Positions 1-15,064 are shown, numbered from the stretch's first letter. The stretch is 64,000 nt of DNA from Tetranychus cinnabarinus (GCA_022266195.1 WHVY01000002.1:14585001-14649000); one strand, 5' to 3'. The notes: generated by a model from the sequence alone, not told the origin. Translations and numbers: made by a program.

Positions 1-3000
1 AGGTTTCTGTAATAAGTATCTGAATTAATAATTAAAAACGCTGAATTTATTATCGAATGTTTTTTTGTATTTTCGGTCCTATTAGGTTGTTTTCGAACCA
101 ATGAGACACTTTTGAAAACCCACGCTCCTCCATTTTTTGACCGAGAGAGGCTGTTGAGATCTCATCTTGACAGACAAAATTCTTTTTGCGATCATTTACT
201 GTATTATTTGTTTAAATGGCAGCAATAGTAAATGTGAAAAGTATTATCAACTATCGAACTACCTTTCTTTATTAAAATTGGTGTGACCTATTGGCAAAGT
301 GTAAGTTTCCATTCAAATCTTGAAAAAAATTCAGGCAATAATCGTGCTTTACCAAAGCAACTGTTGCTCGTGGAATTGAACACTTGATAACTGATTAGAA
401 AACCATATAACATGAAAAACATGGTGATCAAAAGATGAGACGGAACTTGCAGGAAGAATTGCAGCAGTCACGCAGAAATTCAAGAAACAAGAAATTGGTC
501 CATACGCTCTTTAGTCAGTGCACAAAAAATTCTCAAGTCCAAAGGATTGTTAACAATGGATGAAAGTAAAAGACTTGGGAAATGGTTCCCCATGTCCCCA
601 AAAAAATATGCATGTTTAGGTGTGTGAACATAACTTAAAACTCTGTAGGTAGGCCAAGCATTGATTTCAAGAGATTAAACTTGGGTCAATCTGGAGCCTG
701 ATTGCAAGCAAAGTGCACAGTATCTAAATCCAGGTCAGCAACCAGTGTCAGTTCAAAACATTCATTGGATCAAAAGAATGCTTATTGTTCTTATGGATAT
801 GGAATTGATTTTTGAAGGTTTTAGCCTAAAAAAACGACGACAACTGTACAGTGATTGAATGAATTCGAAGCAGCTCTGACCGGTCCAAGCGAAAAATAAA
901 TATCTCAAGGCCAAATGAAGGACACCAAGATGTTGTCATGAGCACTGGCTTATCATAGACTCTGGAGGTTCAAGAATTTTTAATATTGATGTGAACAAAC
1001 GTCTTCGAAGAAAGACAAGGAATTAGATAAGTATCCGCTCTTTCTAAATTCCAAATGAGATATCAATACGATTCGTTGTTTCTACAGATGATAACGATTT
1101 TATGGATTCAATTTGAAGACTTTTTACTAATGAAATATGAATGGGCCAGAATTGAAATTTTATTACGTTGCCCACAAACAAGCGATATGACATTCATTCA
1201 CAAGGGTTTTTCCCCAATTTCGGAAAAACTTGGTGAGAATATTAACGATAACTTAATCGATAGATTTCTGATTTGTGGCAAAGCAAATTGCAGGGATTTA
1301 GTTGGACCAGATGATCTCGCCGATTTAAAATGGAGTGGTCATGGAGACCTCATTATAATGGCAGTAGGCTGAATAAATGCCCAAGATCTGCTGTTTTCTA
1401 GAGTTAACAGATCTCAGCTGTCGATAGATAATTCAATCAATTTATCAATGTATTCGTATGTTTGTGAATTTGAGTTATTATTAATTTGATTTTGACTTTC
1501 CAACTTTTATTTAGCTTTATCGCATTATAATTTTTTTCAGCACTGTCATTTGCAACGTCAACTTGGAAAATTATATCACTCTGCATGTTTTGCCTCTTTG
1601 CCTTTTTGATAAGTTTTTTTAAATAGTTCGCAAACTACCTGATTGAAGGTCGATCCTTTCCAAAAGTGTGATTATCATTGAAAACTCGACAAACTCGATC
1701 AGAATGAGAATATATTTAGGGAATCGATTTTCGTTCAAAATTTCGAAACTTTCCTCTATAATCATTTTTACATTATTCAACTTTTTTCCTAAACTTTTTG
1801 GCATACTTTGAAATATTCAAAGAAAACAAAAACTTCGAATCTCTAACCGAAAGAAAAGTCTATCTTTAGCATATCAAATCAACTTAAAGATTGCAAAAGA
1901 ATTGCATTTACTTTATCATAATAAATCATGTTTGAAATCAGTTTAACATTGCCATGGTCATTCAGAGAGACTGTAATCAACTTTACTAAAATGTGTTGGA
2001 ATAATAAAATGTTGTAACTCTTACTTTGCCCAACTGGATGAGATTACAGGTGATGACCTAAAATGTGACAAAACTATCATGAAACTTGACGGTGCAAAGG
2101 CGTTCAACAGGCAAACAATCCAAGTATAAACATCAAGTTTGCCATTGAAGAAGCAAAGAAAGAGGTTGACTAACAAGCTGATTAATAATTGAACATAAGC
2201 TTTGTCACCCTTTTTGATAAAACATAATCTCTTGTGATCAATAATACAGCAACTGTAACTCAAGTAACTAATGAATCAAATGCACAGTAAACATGTTGAC
2301 ATGATGATCGCTTGAAACGATGCTAATTGATGCACTTTCAACCTTGGAAAAGTTTACATTTTTCCATGTTCGCTCAACAAAAGCACACGAACCAAGTTTG
2401 ACGACCCAATTATTTAACAAAAGGAAAACCCAAAAAAGTCAAAAAAAGTCAAAACGTTTGACAAAAATGGTTTCAACAGATGATTCAATGTTTAGTAGAA
2501 AGCAATTGTGATTATAAAGATTGTTGTAGTTGAGCTCAAAATGAATCTCTATTCAAATAAAAGGTTTAATGTATTAAATGTGCAAGTGTTGAACTAAGTT
2601 GAGCAAAATAATGAAATAAAATTAGAGAATCATTTTTTCGTTTTCATAGAAAAAAAAATCCTTTTCTCTTTTCCTTCTCTTCTTTTTTTGACATCATTTT
2701 ATTTATTTCATTTTCACACAACAATGCATAATAATAATCATGATGAAATTGGTTTTCTTCATATCATTCCATATTTTTCAACTCAACTGTGACAAAAAGA
2801 AGAAGATGAATAAGCAAAACTAAAAAAACTGTTGTTTCTCATCAAATCATTTCAATTTCCTGACATGAACAAAATTCATATACTTTTCTACTTGTTACAA
2901 TCCATTGTTGGAAGCGTTGAAAACCAATGAAAAGTTGAATCCGAACAGCAACAAAATTTCCACTTTGATTGCAATTAAATTTCCAGTTTAACAATTTTGA

Positions 3001-6000
3001 ACCAAGTCTACGAAAACATTTGCACGAAAAGAGTTAACATTTATGCTTTAAACTGAAACGATTTTCCAATCAAATTGCTATTCAGAATTGCGATTTACAT
3101 TGTTGCACAGTTGTGACCAAGTTGTATTGAGTTTTATTGAAATTTATGTATTTTGTGGAGACAAATTTGGTATTGAAATAAACATATTTAGGTTATTGTA
3201 ATACGCATAAAGAAAAGTTGATTCAATGGTAAACAGATTTTTTTGCTTCTAATACAGTACGAATTACAATTGTAAATCACTCCAAGTTGACTCTTATTAA
3301 TGTCTTATGATAACATTTACTTTCATTTTTCAACATAACTTTGTTTATCAGTTTAATGAGAGTTTCTTGTTTCCCATTGAGATACAATGTATCAAAGATG
3401 AGTTTTATTCACTTTGACAAGTTCATCTCCTGTTACTTGATAAAAATGAATAAAAGTCAAGTCCAAGATTTTATGAAGCTTTCATTTAATTACATCTGTG
3501 ATTGATCTCATTGCAAACATAATGTTTCACGATATTTACAGAGAATCTGGAAAGAAATAAAAAAATAATTTCGATCCAATTCTGTGAAATTCGATCAATA
3601 ATGTAACGTCAAAAGAAATAGTTATGTTTCAATCGATGATATTGTTTCGAGTCAATACAATACTGAATCAGATTTTAATCATTCAAAACTAACTAACAAA
3701 GTGTCCAATCTAAAGGCTGAGTCTGTAATTATGAAAGAGCAAATGTTAGAAAAACTTTTTACTGGAAATATTTCAAGAACCAACGAAAATATAAATTTCA
3801 AAGTTTATTTTCATAGATGTTACTGATTGATATTGGATATGGAAAGAAAGTTATGAAAGTTAAGAAAAGGATGAGAGCAGATCCATAGAAATTTGGTGAG
3901 CAAGAAAAATGTCCAATGTTGACTTTTAATGATGACAATTAGTAAACAGTGTTGACTGTGATTGGAAAGATAAAGTTGAATCTTATTCTTTCCTTAATCA
4001 ATTCAATTCTCTCATCACTCATTCATTAATTCATTAACAGGTTTAACTTTATTCTTGAGCATCCAAGCTGTATGATTATTATTAGAAGATAATCTAACTT
4101 TAATGTTATCTCTTTTACGGTTCGTAACAACATTCTGTCAAGAAGAATCAGCAAGTAAGAAAAGGGTTCAACATGCATGATGCATTAATCCATTTTTAAT
4201 AAATATAACATGAAAAATATTCGACTATCATTACGATGTTTACCATTTTTTATTCATTCCCTTTCTTCGCTTCATCATGATCAAAAGTCTAGTCAACAAA
4301 TATTAAATATACTTTTCCAGTTGACCTAGCATCAAACAAAGTGGATAACTTTGCATTCCCTGTAAACCTGCAAGTCTCAATTTCCATATCAAATTAATAG
4401 AAGAAGAAGAAAAAAACTCTTTTCTCTTTTTTCCTTCTTTCTTTTTTCTTTGCTACAAGAACAGATTGCTAATCATGAGCATGAAAATTATAGTGAACCA
4501 TGAAGAGGTAAACTTTTCTTATTCAACTCATTCCTCTTGGATTATAAGATGATCAACTTTTCAAGAAACATTTACATAAACGCATTTTTCTGTACAACGT
4601 GAACTTATCGTATTATAAACATTAATCATAATGTTATTAGTTTGTCAGAAGCAAATTGTTTTCTCCTTTTCTTTTTTTTCTTCTTCCAATGAACATTTTC
4701 ATTCTTCCATTTGACTGAGAAATTATTCATCAAAATGCTTCACCATGGCACAATCAAGTTTCAATGTGCGAAAAGTGAAAATGAAATGTTTACTCATTTA
4801 CATATTCCTTAATGGTAATGCCAGTAATCATAATAATTGTATAAATAGACTAATTAAAACATGAGCTAAATTCAAAATGATTAACTTGTTGAGTTGCCGA
4901 ATGATTAATAAATTAGAATAAATCTATTCATTACGACTAGACTTGATGATTGAACCTTCGAGCATAATGTTGGTAATATTAATATGTAATAATGAAAAAA
5001 GGTTGAACGCATTTTCTGGTTAAATAGGTTGAGAGAGTGCAATGAATTAACGATTCTCAGTTTAGACATGATTCATATCAAAAGATACAAAATACAGCAA
5101 ATGCCATTTTTCAAGTGAATACCTTTTCTCCAATTAACTTAGGCAAATGGTATTAAATGTGTCCTTTTATGCATTTAGCTAGTTACAATGGAAAACTCGT
5201 CAAGTTATGGAATCTGTTGGATTCATGGAAATTTACAATTTAATGGTTCATACTAGGAAATTGCTGTTCGTGGTGGAAAAAGCTTTCCACCTTTTGATTA
5301 GTCGAGTCTTGAGACAAACAATTTATGATGCTAAAACAAATACTGCAATGGAAGTAAAAGACTATTTACTTGCAAAGGTTTGGTCTGGAAACATGACTTG
5401 GAAGATGATTTATGAAAGAAAAAGTATTTTAAAGAAAAGGCAGAGCTACAGGCAATTATCATCATTCATCATAAACGCTATTCACTTGATTCAATTATCA
5501 GTTCGATACTGACTTGTTTTCAGGTTATTTGATGAACAAAGATTCAGGTTAACATTGACTGTGCAAATTTTTATGGAGATATTTCATACTTTCATCAAAA
5601 ATTTAAGTCCAATTTTCACAAGAAAAATTCACTTTCTAAAGAGTCAAGTGTCGTAAATTTTGAAAGTCAGCAAAACATTTCTCAACTAAAAGAATGCACA
5701 TTTTCAAGCGGTAATTTTACAAGTAGAACAATTTGCATTATGTTAGTTATGTTAGTATTACTTTGACTCGATTCAGAGTGGTTTGTCAAACAAATGAGCT
5801 TGATTATAATTGCAGGACATTGAAATAAGTTCTTGAAGCATTATAATATTATGATTTAATTAATAGCAGTGAAAGATTATCAAGGCTTTGTAGAGATTTA
5901 GCAGATCACTCATCATTATCGATGAATTTTTGAACCTGCATTGCCTTTAAGTAACCTTCGCAACTTCTTCACGCAATTTCATTCTTGTCTAATCGACACA

Positions 6001-9000
6001 ATTTTATAACTATTAATATTTAGCTCTCTGGTTTAGGTCTTGAATCAATTCATTATTAAAACTAAACAATTCTTGCAGACATTCGTTTTATGATTCGCTA
6101 CCATGTCTGTCAACCCTCGACTGTAGTCTTTAAATACTTCGAGATTATATTGATTTCCATCGTTACTTACGGCTGATACTTTTATCATCAGTTAATGCAG
6201 TGCAACGCTCGAACCAGGAATGTCTAAAAATTAGGTCATCTGGGTCTCCATACTTTAACCAAAAATGATTCATGTTTAATTAAAATTAATCTCAATATTG
6301 AATAGCTCATCTAGATTGAGTCTCATTATTTGCCTTATCATTGTAAGCCATTGAAGATCAATAAATAACATGAAATAAAAACTGACAATTTGATGTTGTC
6401 TGGTAAATGGAGTTATTTATAGAAAGGTAAATAGTTTGTACAATAAACCGAGCTCACAACTGATTACAGGCCAATATTTTTTCATTAAATTGAACAAATC
6501 AATTGGCAGAAAAGTGACCGATAAAAAAAATGAACAGCAAAAGGATAAACCAGAAATGATGAGAGGAAAAAAAGAGTAAAAGTTGAATAAAAACAAGTAA
6601 CAGAAAGAAAAGTTTAAAAGTGATAAAAGATGAGATGAAACGATTCTGCTGGTGATAATGTTGGTAAGCTGTTAAGCGAGCAAAACATTTAAACAGCTCA
6701 ATCCAGAGCATGAAACTCGATAAAGAACATTTTTTCCAATAAAATTTTCCATTCTAAAAATTGATAACATTTGAAAGTAAAGACAAAAGACTCATTTCTG
6801 AATCAACTTGAAGAAGCAAATGTTGAACAATAATCTGTTTAACCTTCAACTTTGCCATTCACATTAACCAACAAAGTCAGAGCACTTGAAATGCCTAAAA
6901 TTGTAAACTCAAATCTTGTTTATCAAAAGCTATTCAACCTTTCAAGTACAACTTGATTAATTTCATTGCTCTTTACCTTACAAGTCCACAAAAGGTGTAA
7001 ATCTATTAATATGTTAAACCAATTTCACGATTCATCATGAAAGTGGTAAACGAGTGTGAAACAAAAAGCTAAACACAGAACAAGTTAATGACAATAGCAA
7101 TAACAATATTGATATGATAATTGCATGCAACATTTGAACATTGAATAGCAAAAGTGTGAATAGACAATCAGACAATTCCAATAACAATCAAGTAGAAAAT
7201 AGAAAAAATGGAAAAAAATTTCCGTTTCCTTTCAAAGTATCTTTTGAGCATTTGGAAAAAAATGAAATGTCGAATGATTTTTTTCCATTTAATGGATTTG
7301 GGTCAATTGATGTTACTGGATTTGATTGATGAACACTGAATCTTTCAAATGATAAACTAATGAGAATGTACAGTAATTAAAAATTTCATCTAAAATGGGT
7401 TTCGATAAGAGTTGCATTGTTGATCCAGTTCACTCCCAGTTCACTCCCTGTTGATCACACTTGAAGTGTTTGCTCTTTCCATATCCAAACCTTGTTTCCT
7501 CGTTCAAACTTATCTGTTTCAATTTTGCATTATTCATTTGCCTTTCATCGACTCATCCATTTACTAAATGTTTGTCTGTTTAAAGGGAGGAAACTGATTA
7601 TTTTTCATTCCCATAATGATATTACCCTGCTTTTCTCATTATAATGTACTTGGAATCATTTAAATGAAAAAAAATATTCTCTTCTTTTTGGAAAACTTTT
7701 TCTTCTTTTCATCAAATCTTCATTTACCTAGAATGTTTAGCCTTTTTTTCATGATAAACAGATTGTTTAAAGCTAAATGGTTTCTCGAACTTTTTTTTTG
7801 TTTTCTTGCCTCTTTTGGCGTATTTAAACAGGTATATTAGAGCTGTTTATCCAATGATATTTTTCGAGACTCTGTTGATCAATCAATATGTAATCAATTT
7901 TACGCTTCTGTTGATTCCAGTTTTGGGAATTGCTTTTTTTCATCCAAAGGTATTTTCTTCTTGTTTCTGCATATTTTTGCAGCTCTTTTAAAAGGTAAAC
8001 AAGCTTTTGTTGCTCACATTTGTTGCCTTTTTTGCTGGCTATAATTTCCTTTTTTTCATGCCTCTTTTACCTTGTCTTTTACCTGCTTGATAAACCTTTT
8101 CCTGTCGCATCAATCAGAATGTTTAGATGCTAAAAATATCGCTAAGAGTGAAAACTAATTATCCGAACAAAAAAGTTGAACATTCAAGGTGGAAAGTAAA
8201 TTTAGTTTGATTCAATTAACCTTCCAATGATTTTGTATTCAGCTAATTGGAGTAATTACTCATTTGGTTTGCTTTATAATTCAACTCAATAGCTGAGTCT
8301 AATTAAACTGTAGCTCATTTGTATTTCAATTTGTATTATTGTCCAGTGATATTGACCCAAAGAAAGGATAGATTTTATCATGAACCTGCAACCTCACAGG
8401 ATTAGCAGTTTCACAATCAACATATAATAATATTATAATAGACTCGGCCTGTTTCCAGTTTCAGGTATTCATGAAATTCAGATATATGCAGCCAATGCTA
8501 AACTATGTTAATTACGGACAACTTTGCATCCAAGTGTACAAAGCCTGAGAATTCGTGAATAGTCGATTTACTGACAAGTGAGTGAAACCTCATCTCAACT
8601 CTTGGGAATAAAAGATTCCATGGAGCCGAGTGGACTATTATTCCCATTATTGTTGAGACTCTCGGGCATTCGTCTTTATACACGCAAATCGTTTCAGCTC
8701 AGTTTGTGTCCAGTTTTGTTTTTTCGTGATTTCACATGCTTCAACTTAAATGCTTTTTTAAAGCTTCCAGGCTCAAAATTAATCTTTTATCTCGTGTATG
8801 AATGTTTCAGTTACCAACGAATGATTTTCTAAAATTGGCCAAATTTCACAAAAATTCAATTTGACGTGACATTTTGACAATAAGACGACTTGGGGCTCTT
8901 GTCTGTCAGCTCGCTATTTTTGCTTAACACTTTGCACCCTCAGCACGTTGAGTGGCGAATGTTCTTGAATAAAAATATAACAAATATTTTGACTGAAAAT

Positions 9001-12000
9001 CAAGCAAATAAATCTTAGAAACCAATATCTTGACCCTTCGGCAATATTGTTCACCAAGAGCTTTCATACTTCAAGATAAACTGTAAGTTTGATATCTGAT
9101 TTATTTGAATAAAATATTTGCTATCCATGCATAATGATGAGAAGCCATGAGTTTATCATTGAATATCAGTTACCACCAAAAACTGAATTTATCATGTTTC
9201 ACTCTATTTAGAGATCAAACAAGGTCAGTCTAGATATTAATAGTTGGTGAAAAAATGAAAAGATTGAGTTTGTGAGAAAAAATTGTGAAACTTTTTTTCA
9301 TATCTTTCAGTTTCGTTATGCGAATAAAAATAAGTAAATGTTTTTTTTTCATGTAAACATGATTCTGATGCTCCATGAAATTATCGTGTAACTTAACATA
9401 TGATATCAATATAATGTTGCAGCATGGAAAAACATGGCATGTCATGGAATACTTGAGTTAGGATTATTTTAATCACTGAGCCTCAAAAGGTTTCAACCTA
9501 ATCTTATGCACTCTTAATATCATGTTGATGGAAAAAATGATAGATTCTGGATCGTAGCAAATCTCAATCATACAAAACTTGCAAAAAAAGTCGAGAAATT
9601 TTCAAAAACAAAATCTGGCAAAAGTTCGAAAAAAAATTCCATTTCACTAACTTGTTATTAAACCTGCATTACATGATCCTTTTGCATCATCAAAGCATTT
9701 GCTCAGAACATAATCAATTGAGTAACCCAAAAAAAAATGTTCTGCAGCTTCTTTTGTCTGACCATTTAAAGGACAATTATGATAGCGAGAAAATGTTTCA
9801 AGTAAATTGATGTTTAACCCAGTCATAATCAGAACATGAATCAAGTGTAACTTGACTAACATCTTTTGTATCACAGTTTTACAGCAACACTTGACTTTTC
9901 TTGCTGTTGCTTCCATTGTCATCATTTAAGCTCAAGTAAGTTGATAATGTTTACTACTTTTGTTTTTAGTCAATCAAACGATTACTCTCTAAATACAACA
10001 AATAATGGTGATTGGATTACTTCCAAGAAACAACTGAGTATTCAAGTAAACATAGAGAATGAAGTTTCTCCTGACAACAGATAACAACGACAAAAGCAAC
10101 TTGTGAAATCGCTCAACATTAAGTACCCTTTGATATTGTCCAACTTTTAATGTAAATATATTGATGGCACAACATTGTCTTAAGTGAATCAACAAGACTT
10201 TGCAGTCTTAATGAAAATTAATGTCATTGAAAGCTCATTGCAACCCTTTACTTGAATTGCCAAAAAACGAGAAAAGTTGAGAAAATTATTTTTCTGTTGA
10301 CAAAAGAAAGTTTCATTTTCAATTTTTTAATGTCAATGGAAAAAGGAAAAAAAACTTTTTTTTCTCTTCACTTGGTTAAATAAAAGTTACAAAGTCATTG
10401 AATGTACTCAAGTTATCAAAATATCTTTACTTGTCGAGTGTAAAAAACTTGTTGCTTGAATAATTTTAAACGAAGTTCTGACAATTTTTGATTGATCATT
10501 ATGTTTCAGAAATGCATTTTGATTAATCAAAGTCTAAAGTTAGAAAATTTTTAATCAATTTAGATTCGAATCAAGTGAAAGACTTTTTTTTCCTCGATTC
10601 AGTAATAACGGTAAACAACAATTGAAACGGTTAATGAGTTTATCTTTCATGAAAGAGAAAAGAAGTTTTCCATTTTTTTCTTCTTTGCAAAGTTTCCAAT
10701 TACAGGATTTCTTGCTTTTATCTTTGTTATTTACCTTTCGATAATTTCATCTATTAATAGCAGGTTTAACTGGGAGTGTAACTGATGATAGAGAGTAATT
10801 GGCTTGAGGTAAATGGTGAAAGGTTAAATTAGATTCATTTTGGCTTTCCAAGTTATTCAACAATTTATTAATGAAATAAGGAGAAGCAAGAAATTGGCTT
10901 GAAAATTGAAATGAAACTTTCTGTTTGCGTTATAAATAATATTTCTTTCCTTCGACCACATAAAGTATTGTTTGATGTAATTTGAGATTCAAGAGGAAAA
11001 CTGAATGCTCAACAAGAACATTTCAAGAACAAGTCCATTTCTTTTCTTTTTACTTCTTTTCTCTTTTTTCCTTTCGTTTCAACATCCATATTTATAGTGT
11101 GCTTCATCATGATGAGACTGAAGCAAAACTGCACATTTTTAATAAGATGATGGTAATAATAAAGGAGTGGAAAACAATAAGACAGAATGAGCTGAAATTC
11201 ATGAGCTTGCATGAACACCTCATGTCAAGTATATTTATTTCTCAATGGGTTTTCCCTTGCATTTCTTTTTAATGGCATCTTTTGGAACATGAAAATAAGG
11301 TTGACAAGGAAAAGTGGAACAACAATCTTTTCCAATGAAAAATGACGTTGAAATTTGAAACAATCAACATCAAAGAGTAAAATTGAGTTTTGAAATTGAT
11401 GCTATTTTGACATTTGGTTAACATTTGGTTTGCGCCATTCCAAAGGTTTTATTCCAATGTGAAACTCAATATGGTAATAAGTTGGAGTAAATAATGATTC
11501 AACGAAAACATTTACATTCAGTAACGACATTGAAATGTAATCTTGCAACAATCTCATAATAAGAAGATTGATCAAGTATAAATCACAACATCAAGAAATG
11601 TAACAGAAGGGTGTAAGAAGTTCATCAAGGTCGAATTTTTAGACAGGTGAACTTCACAACGCAAAAGAAACGCTTTTCGTGTTACGAACGAAGAAAAAGC
11701 ACAAGTTCTGAATATTGCAATTTTTACTCCAATAAGATCTTCATTTCTCGAAAATGGAAATAAGTTGATAGTATTTCTTGCAGATCGACTTTTAAAATTT
11801 CAGGAATTCAATCCAAACTCAGACATTTAGATAACCTAATGCTCTTCAAGCAAGCTTTTTATTCGAAACCTTTGATTATCTCCACATCACCAAAGGTCGA
11901 TAGTCATTTTACAAAAAAATAGTGTTCGATACTCAGACAAAAATGAAGATTTCCAATTGTCAACTGATTATAGTTGGAGTTGATTGATATTTTCAATCAA

Positions 12001-13360
12001 TCACTATGACCAATCAAGCAACATCTTTCAAGGTTGAGAGGATAATCTTGAGGAAGAGAAATGTCTCTAAATGAAAGACAAGTTTAGTCCAAAAGACAAT
12101 CAGAAAACTTTAATCCTCGATAATAAACTACACGAATGAGAGTTTTCACCAAATAGAACTTATCTTGCAACGAAATTGTCATCTCAACACGAATTTATTG
12201 AAAAGAGATTTTCTATAAAATAGAAAACTTTTCTTCTACTAGAGAAAAAACAGATTTGCACTAGCAAATTGTCTGTAATACCTTTATTGGTGAGGAAGCC
12301 ACTTTCGTAGATTCATTTTGCATCACGAAGTTTCATTGAAACTATCGAAATCTTTTCACATTCAATGAAACGTGAATACCAAAATAGCAGTTTGCCATCA
12401 CCAAAAGTCAAAATCTGATGTGCATACAAATATGAATTTGTCCCTCGATATTCATCAATTTACCTGAAATTCGGTTCGAATTGAATAAACTTTTTTGTCT
12501 ATTCCAAATTCTTTTAATAATAGATTTTTCTTCTCAATTTCTATTTGTTTGACACTTGAGAAATGCAGCAGAAAAGACTGCAAATTTCAATTTAATGGAT
12601 TACATGAGTTTTATTGAATTGAAAAATGCAAAACAAAATTGTTCAATATACAGCTCAAGTGAATAATTTAATGTGATTTGATGTTGAAAATTATTTTAAT
12701 ACAATCAAAGTTCTGTAGCAAAAAAAATATTGAACATTACCACTAAACTTGCCATGTAATTCAAAAGTAAATTGAGCTCAAGAGAAAACTTTTTTTTCTT
12801 CCTTCGACAAATTCAATGTTTATTGTGGATTAAATTATCTAACTTTGAATCTATTCAACAAGCCTATTCCATGAATCTTGCAAGTGAAAACTTTTCTATT
12901 GACAGAGTTGCACAAATAATTTAGCTTTTTTATCTCTTTCCAATCAAGTTGGCCATGGTCTTAAAATTTCATTTTATGTCACCATTGGCCATAATCCCAT
13001 TTAGTCTTGAACTTTGTATCAAAAAAGACTATTTTCACCTCATGAATCACCTTTTTGCATGATTGTTTTATACTTTCATTCTGATTCTTGTTGACATTTC
13101 ACACACTGTTCAAGACAAACATTGATTGTAATAAACAACTTGTGATTCCAAATGCTTAACTTTGTTATTTTTATAATTCAGGTGTTTTTTGCATCATGAT
13201 AATAAAAAAGCAGGTCCGGACTAAAAAACTAAATAAAAACAATAGGGACTAGACATATGGATCATTAGTTATGGCTGAAAGTTATTTAATCTTGTGGGAA
13301 ACTGTTGACTCAAATTCCAGTTCAAGTGGAAAGCTTTCATTTCACTTTGGATTCGAAATG
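1..13360. other. Gene-poor AT-rich region, no supported gene
   Basis: I find no coding region with a recognisable domain, splice pattern or codon bias here. The longest open frames (for example 1055-1372 plus and 5207-5512 plus) have no family resemblance that I can name. Parts of 420-1400, 5200-5520, 8490-8720 and 11640-12450 are slightly less AT-rich than their surroundings and may be old repeat relics, but I could not identify a family. If the 3' exons of the minus-strand GPCR lie very far downstream of 18341, they would have to be in this stretch, but I did not recognise them. Confidence 0.5.
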
Positions 13361-14636
13361 AAGGGTCCCTAACAATACATGTTAATGAATTCAAATGTAA
13401 AAATAACGGTTTTTAGCAAGGATATTAAATTAAATAAATTTATAAAATTGAAGATTGCACTTTTCTGTTTTTGATACCAAAAGTAGACTTAATTTTGTGA
13501 AATAAATATGCCTAATAAGGCCGAAGCCGATGCTCTCGCAAAAAGAATAATTTCATTTTACTGTGATTCTGGTGCATTTGACTCAAAAGTGACATGGCAA
13601 CACTTCAAGCGTGAAGGTATTACAGGTACAACATTTTACCGCACCATAAAAAGATATAATGAGGAAAAGAGAGTGGAAACAAAATCTCCATCAGGTCGGC
13701 CGGCCAAAATTATGACCCCCAAAGTTTTAAGTGCGGTGGAAAATCTTTATGCAGATAACCCATCGATCTCTGAGACTGAAGCTGCTGCAAAGATAGGATT
13801 AAGTGTTTCAACCCTTGGGCACATCAAGAGAAATATGAAAGCAAGGGTCAAAATGACCAAACCAAAGGCAAGTCCAGAACAACAGAACCGTTCGGTTAAA
13901 AATTCCGGTAAACTTTACCGCAAACTTTACCGGAAAAAAGGACTATTTTATTAATGGACGATGAGACTTATGTCCCTGCCGATCCATCACAAGTACCCGG
14001 CAGACATTTTTGTACATGTACTGACCCTGAAAATGTTCCAATCGAACATAAAATAGTCCAAAAGCGAAATTTCCGAAGCGGTTTTTGGTTTGGTAAGCGA
14101 TCGACGAGCTTGGAAATGTCTCCCGGCCATTTATTACTGAGTCAACAATGACCTCTGATATTTATATTAAATATTGCTGCAAATCTATTTTAGCAAAATT
14201 TATAAAAAAATATCATGAAAATTCACCAGTTTTGTTCTGGCCTGACATGGCAACTGTGCACTACTAGAAGCCGGTTATTGCATGGTATGCGGCAAATGGA
14301 ATCGTTTTCGTCAAAAAGGACGAAAACTGTCCAAATTTGCCGCAAGCTCGTCCTATTTAAAAGTTCTGGGCATTGTGCAAAGCTGAATATGCCAAGGAAA
14401 AAAATACGGCCTGAAACCTCGAGGAATTCAAAAAAACTTGGGTGAAATATCGAAAAAAGTAGCTAGTCGATCTGGCCTTAATTTAATGAAAGGTGATCGG
14501 TCAAAATTGTTTAAAATTTCAAAAGATGGAGTATTTAGTGTTTAATAAAGATTGCAAATGAAATTTATCGTTTAACTAATCGATTTCGTTAAAAAATCCA
14601 TTGCACATTCATTAACATGTATTCTTGAGGACCTTT
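13361..14636 (+). mobile_element. Decayed full-length mariner-type (Tc1/mariner) transposon
   Basis: The element is about 1.28 kb. Its ends are imperfect inverted repeats of about 36 bp. The left end (13361-13397) and the reverse complement of the right end (14599-14636) share the core AATACATGTTAATGAAT and both begin AARGGTCC. The right end abuts TA, the expected mariner target. The left end abuts TG, consistent with one mutation of the TA duplication. The internal transposase is broken (see 13508-14560). Size, ends and coding content all fit a mariner. The many disabling mutations and diverged ends indicate an old, immobile copy. Confidence 0.88.
13508..14560 (+). pseudogene. Mariner transposase pseudogene, DD37E-type spacing
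   Basis: The first 148 codons (13508-13954) encode a helix-turn-helix N-terminal region with a GRPAK-like AT-hook motif after the first HTH. A frameshift near 13950 leads into MDDETYV (13954 onward), which carries the first catalytic Asp. The block around 14236-14560 holds the second Asp in WPDMATVHY. The expected third acidic position lies 37 codons later in the same frame, where the codon is now TAA (in the context RPI-stop-KFW). There is also a TAG just after the second Asp and another frameshift near 14400. The spacing suggests the DD37E group of the Tc1/mariner superfamily. The protein cannot be functional as read. Confidence 0.88.
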
Positions 14637-14879
14637 TATTTGCGTTCCATTAAGTTACACTGAATGTATTTTTACTTGTAACATCAATTTATTTTGATCA
14701 TTTGAGCCAATCCCTTGTTATTGTACACATATACTTACGATAATTCCCAGACAAATGCAATAAAATTAATGACGAGCTAATATTTTTATGACCTTCAAGT
14801 TTTCAGCTGACATGAGTAAATAAAGTGGAGTAGACGGTTGTTGACAGTAATTGTGGTTATTGAAATTTATGAATTCTGC

Positions 14880-15064
14880 GGTAAAGGCCCAAAACAGCCA
14901 AATACAAAGCTGCAAAGTCAATTGATTAAGTCAAACTTATTCAAAATAGAAGCAAAAGTTAGTGGTAAAAAACAAAAGTACTTTTTGATACCGTAATAAA
15001 TCTGATCATTTAAGTAGTTTTATGATTTAAGCAGCTTTGTATTTGGCTGTTTTGGGCCCAAACC
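14880..15064. mobile_element. Short non-autonomous DNA transposon (MITE), 8-bp TSD
   Basis: This 185-bp element has terminal inverted repeats of about 34 bp, of which the inner 28 bp are perfectly matched (14886-14913 and 15031-15058). The repeats start GGT and continue with GGCCCAAAACAGCC. It is flanked on both sides by the direct repeat AATTCTGC (14872-14879 and 15065-15072). An 8-bp target duplication with TIRs starting GG fits Merlin/IS1016-like elements, although hAT or P-type non-autonomous elements also make 8-bp duplications. It contains no coding sequence. It sits about 240 bp beyond the mariner relic. Confidence 0.82.

Noticed and set aside
1055..1372. Open frame of 105 codons in the gene-poor left region
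   Set aside because: No recognisable domain, no splice context and an in-frame stop just upstream. A chance ORF or unidentifiable repeat relic is more likely.
5207..5512. Open frame of 101 codons
   Set aside because: No motif or family resemblance, and no supporting promoter or splice signals.
6180..6260. Possible tRNA around the CGCTCGAACCAGG motif
   Set aside because: A T-loop-like string only. No acceptor, D or anticodon stems can be folded around it.
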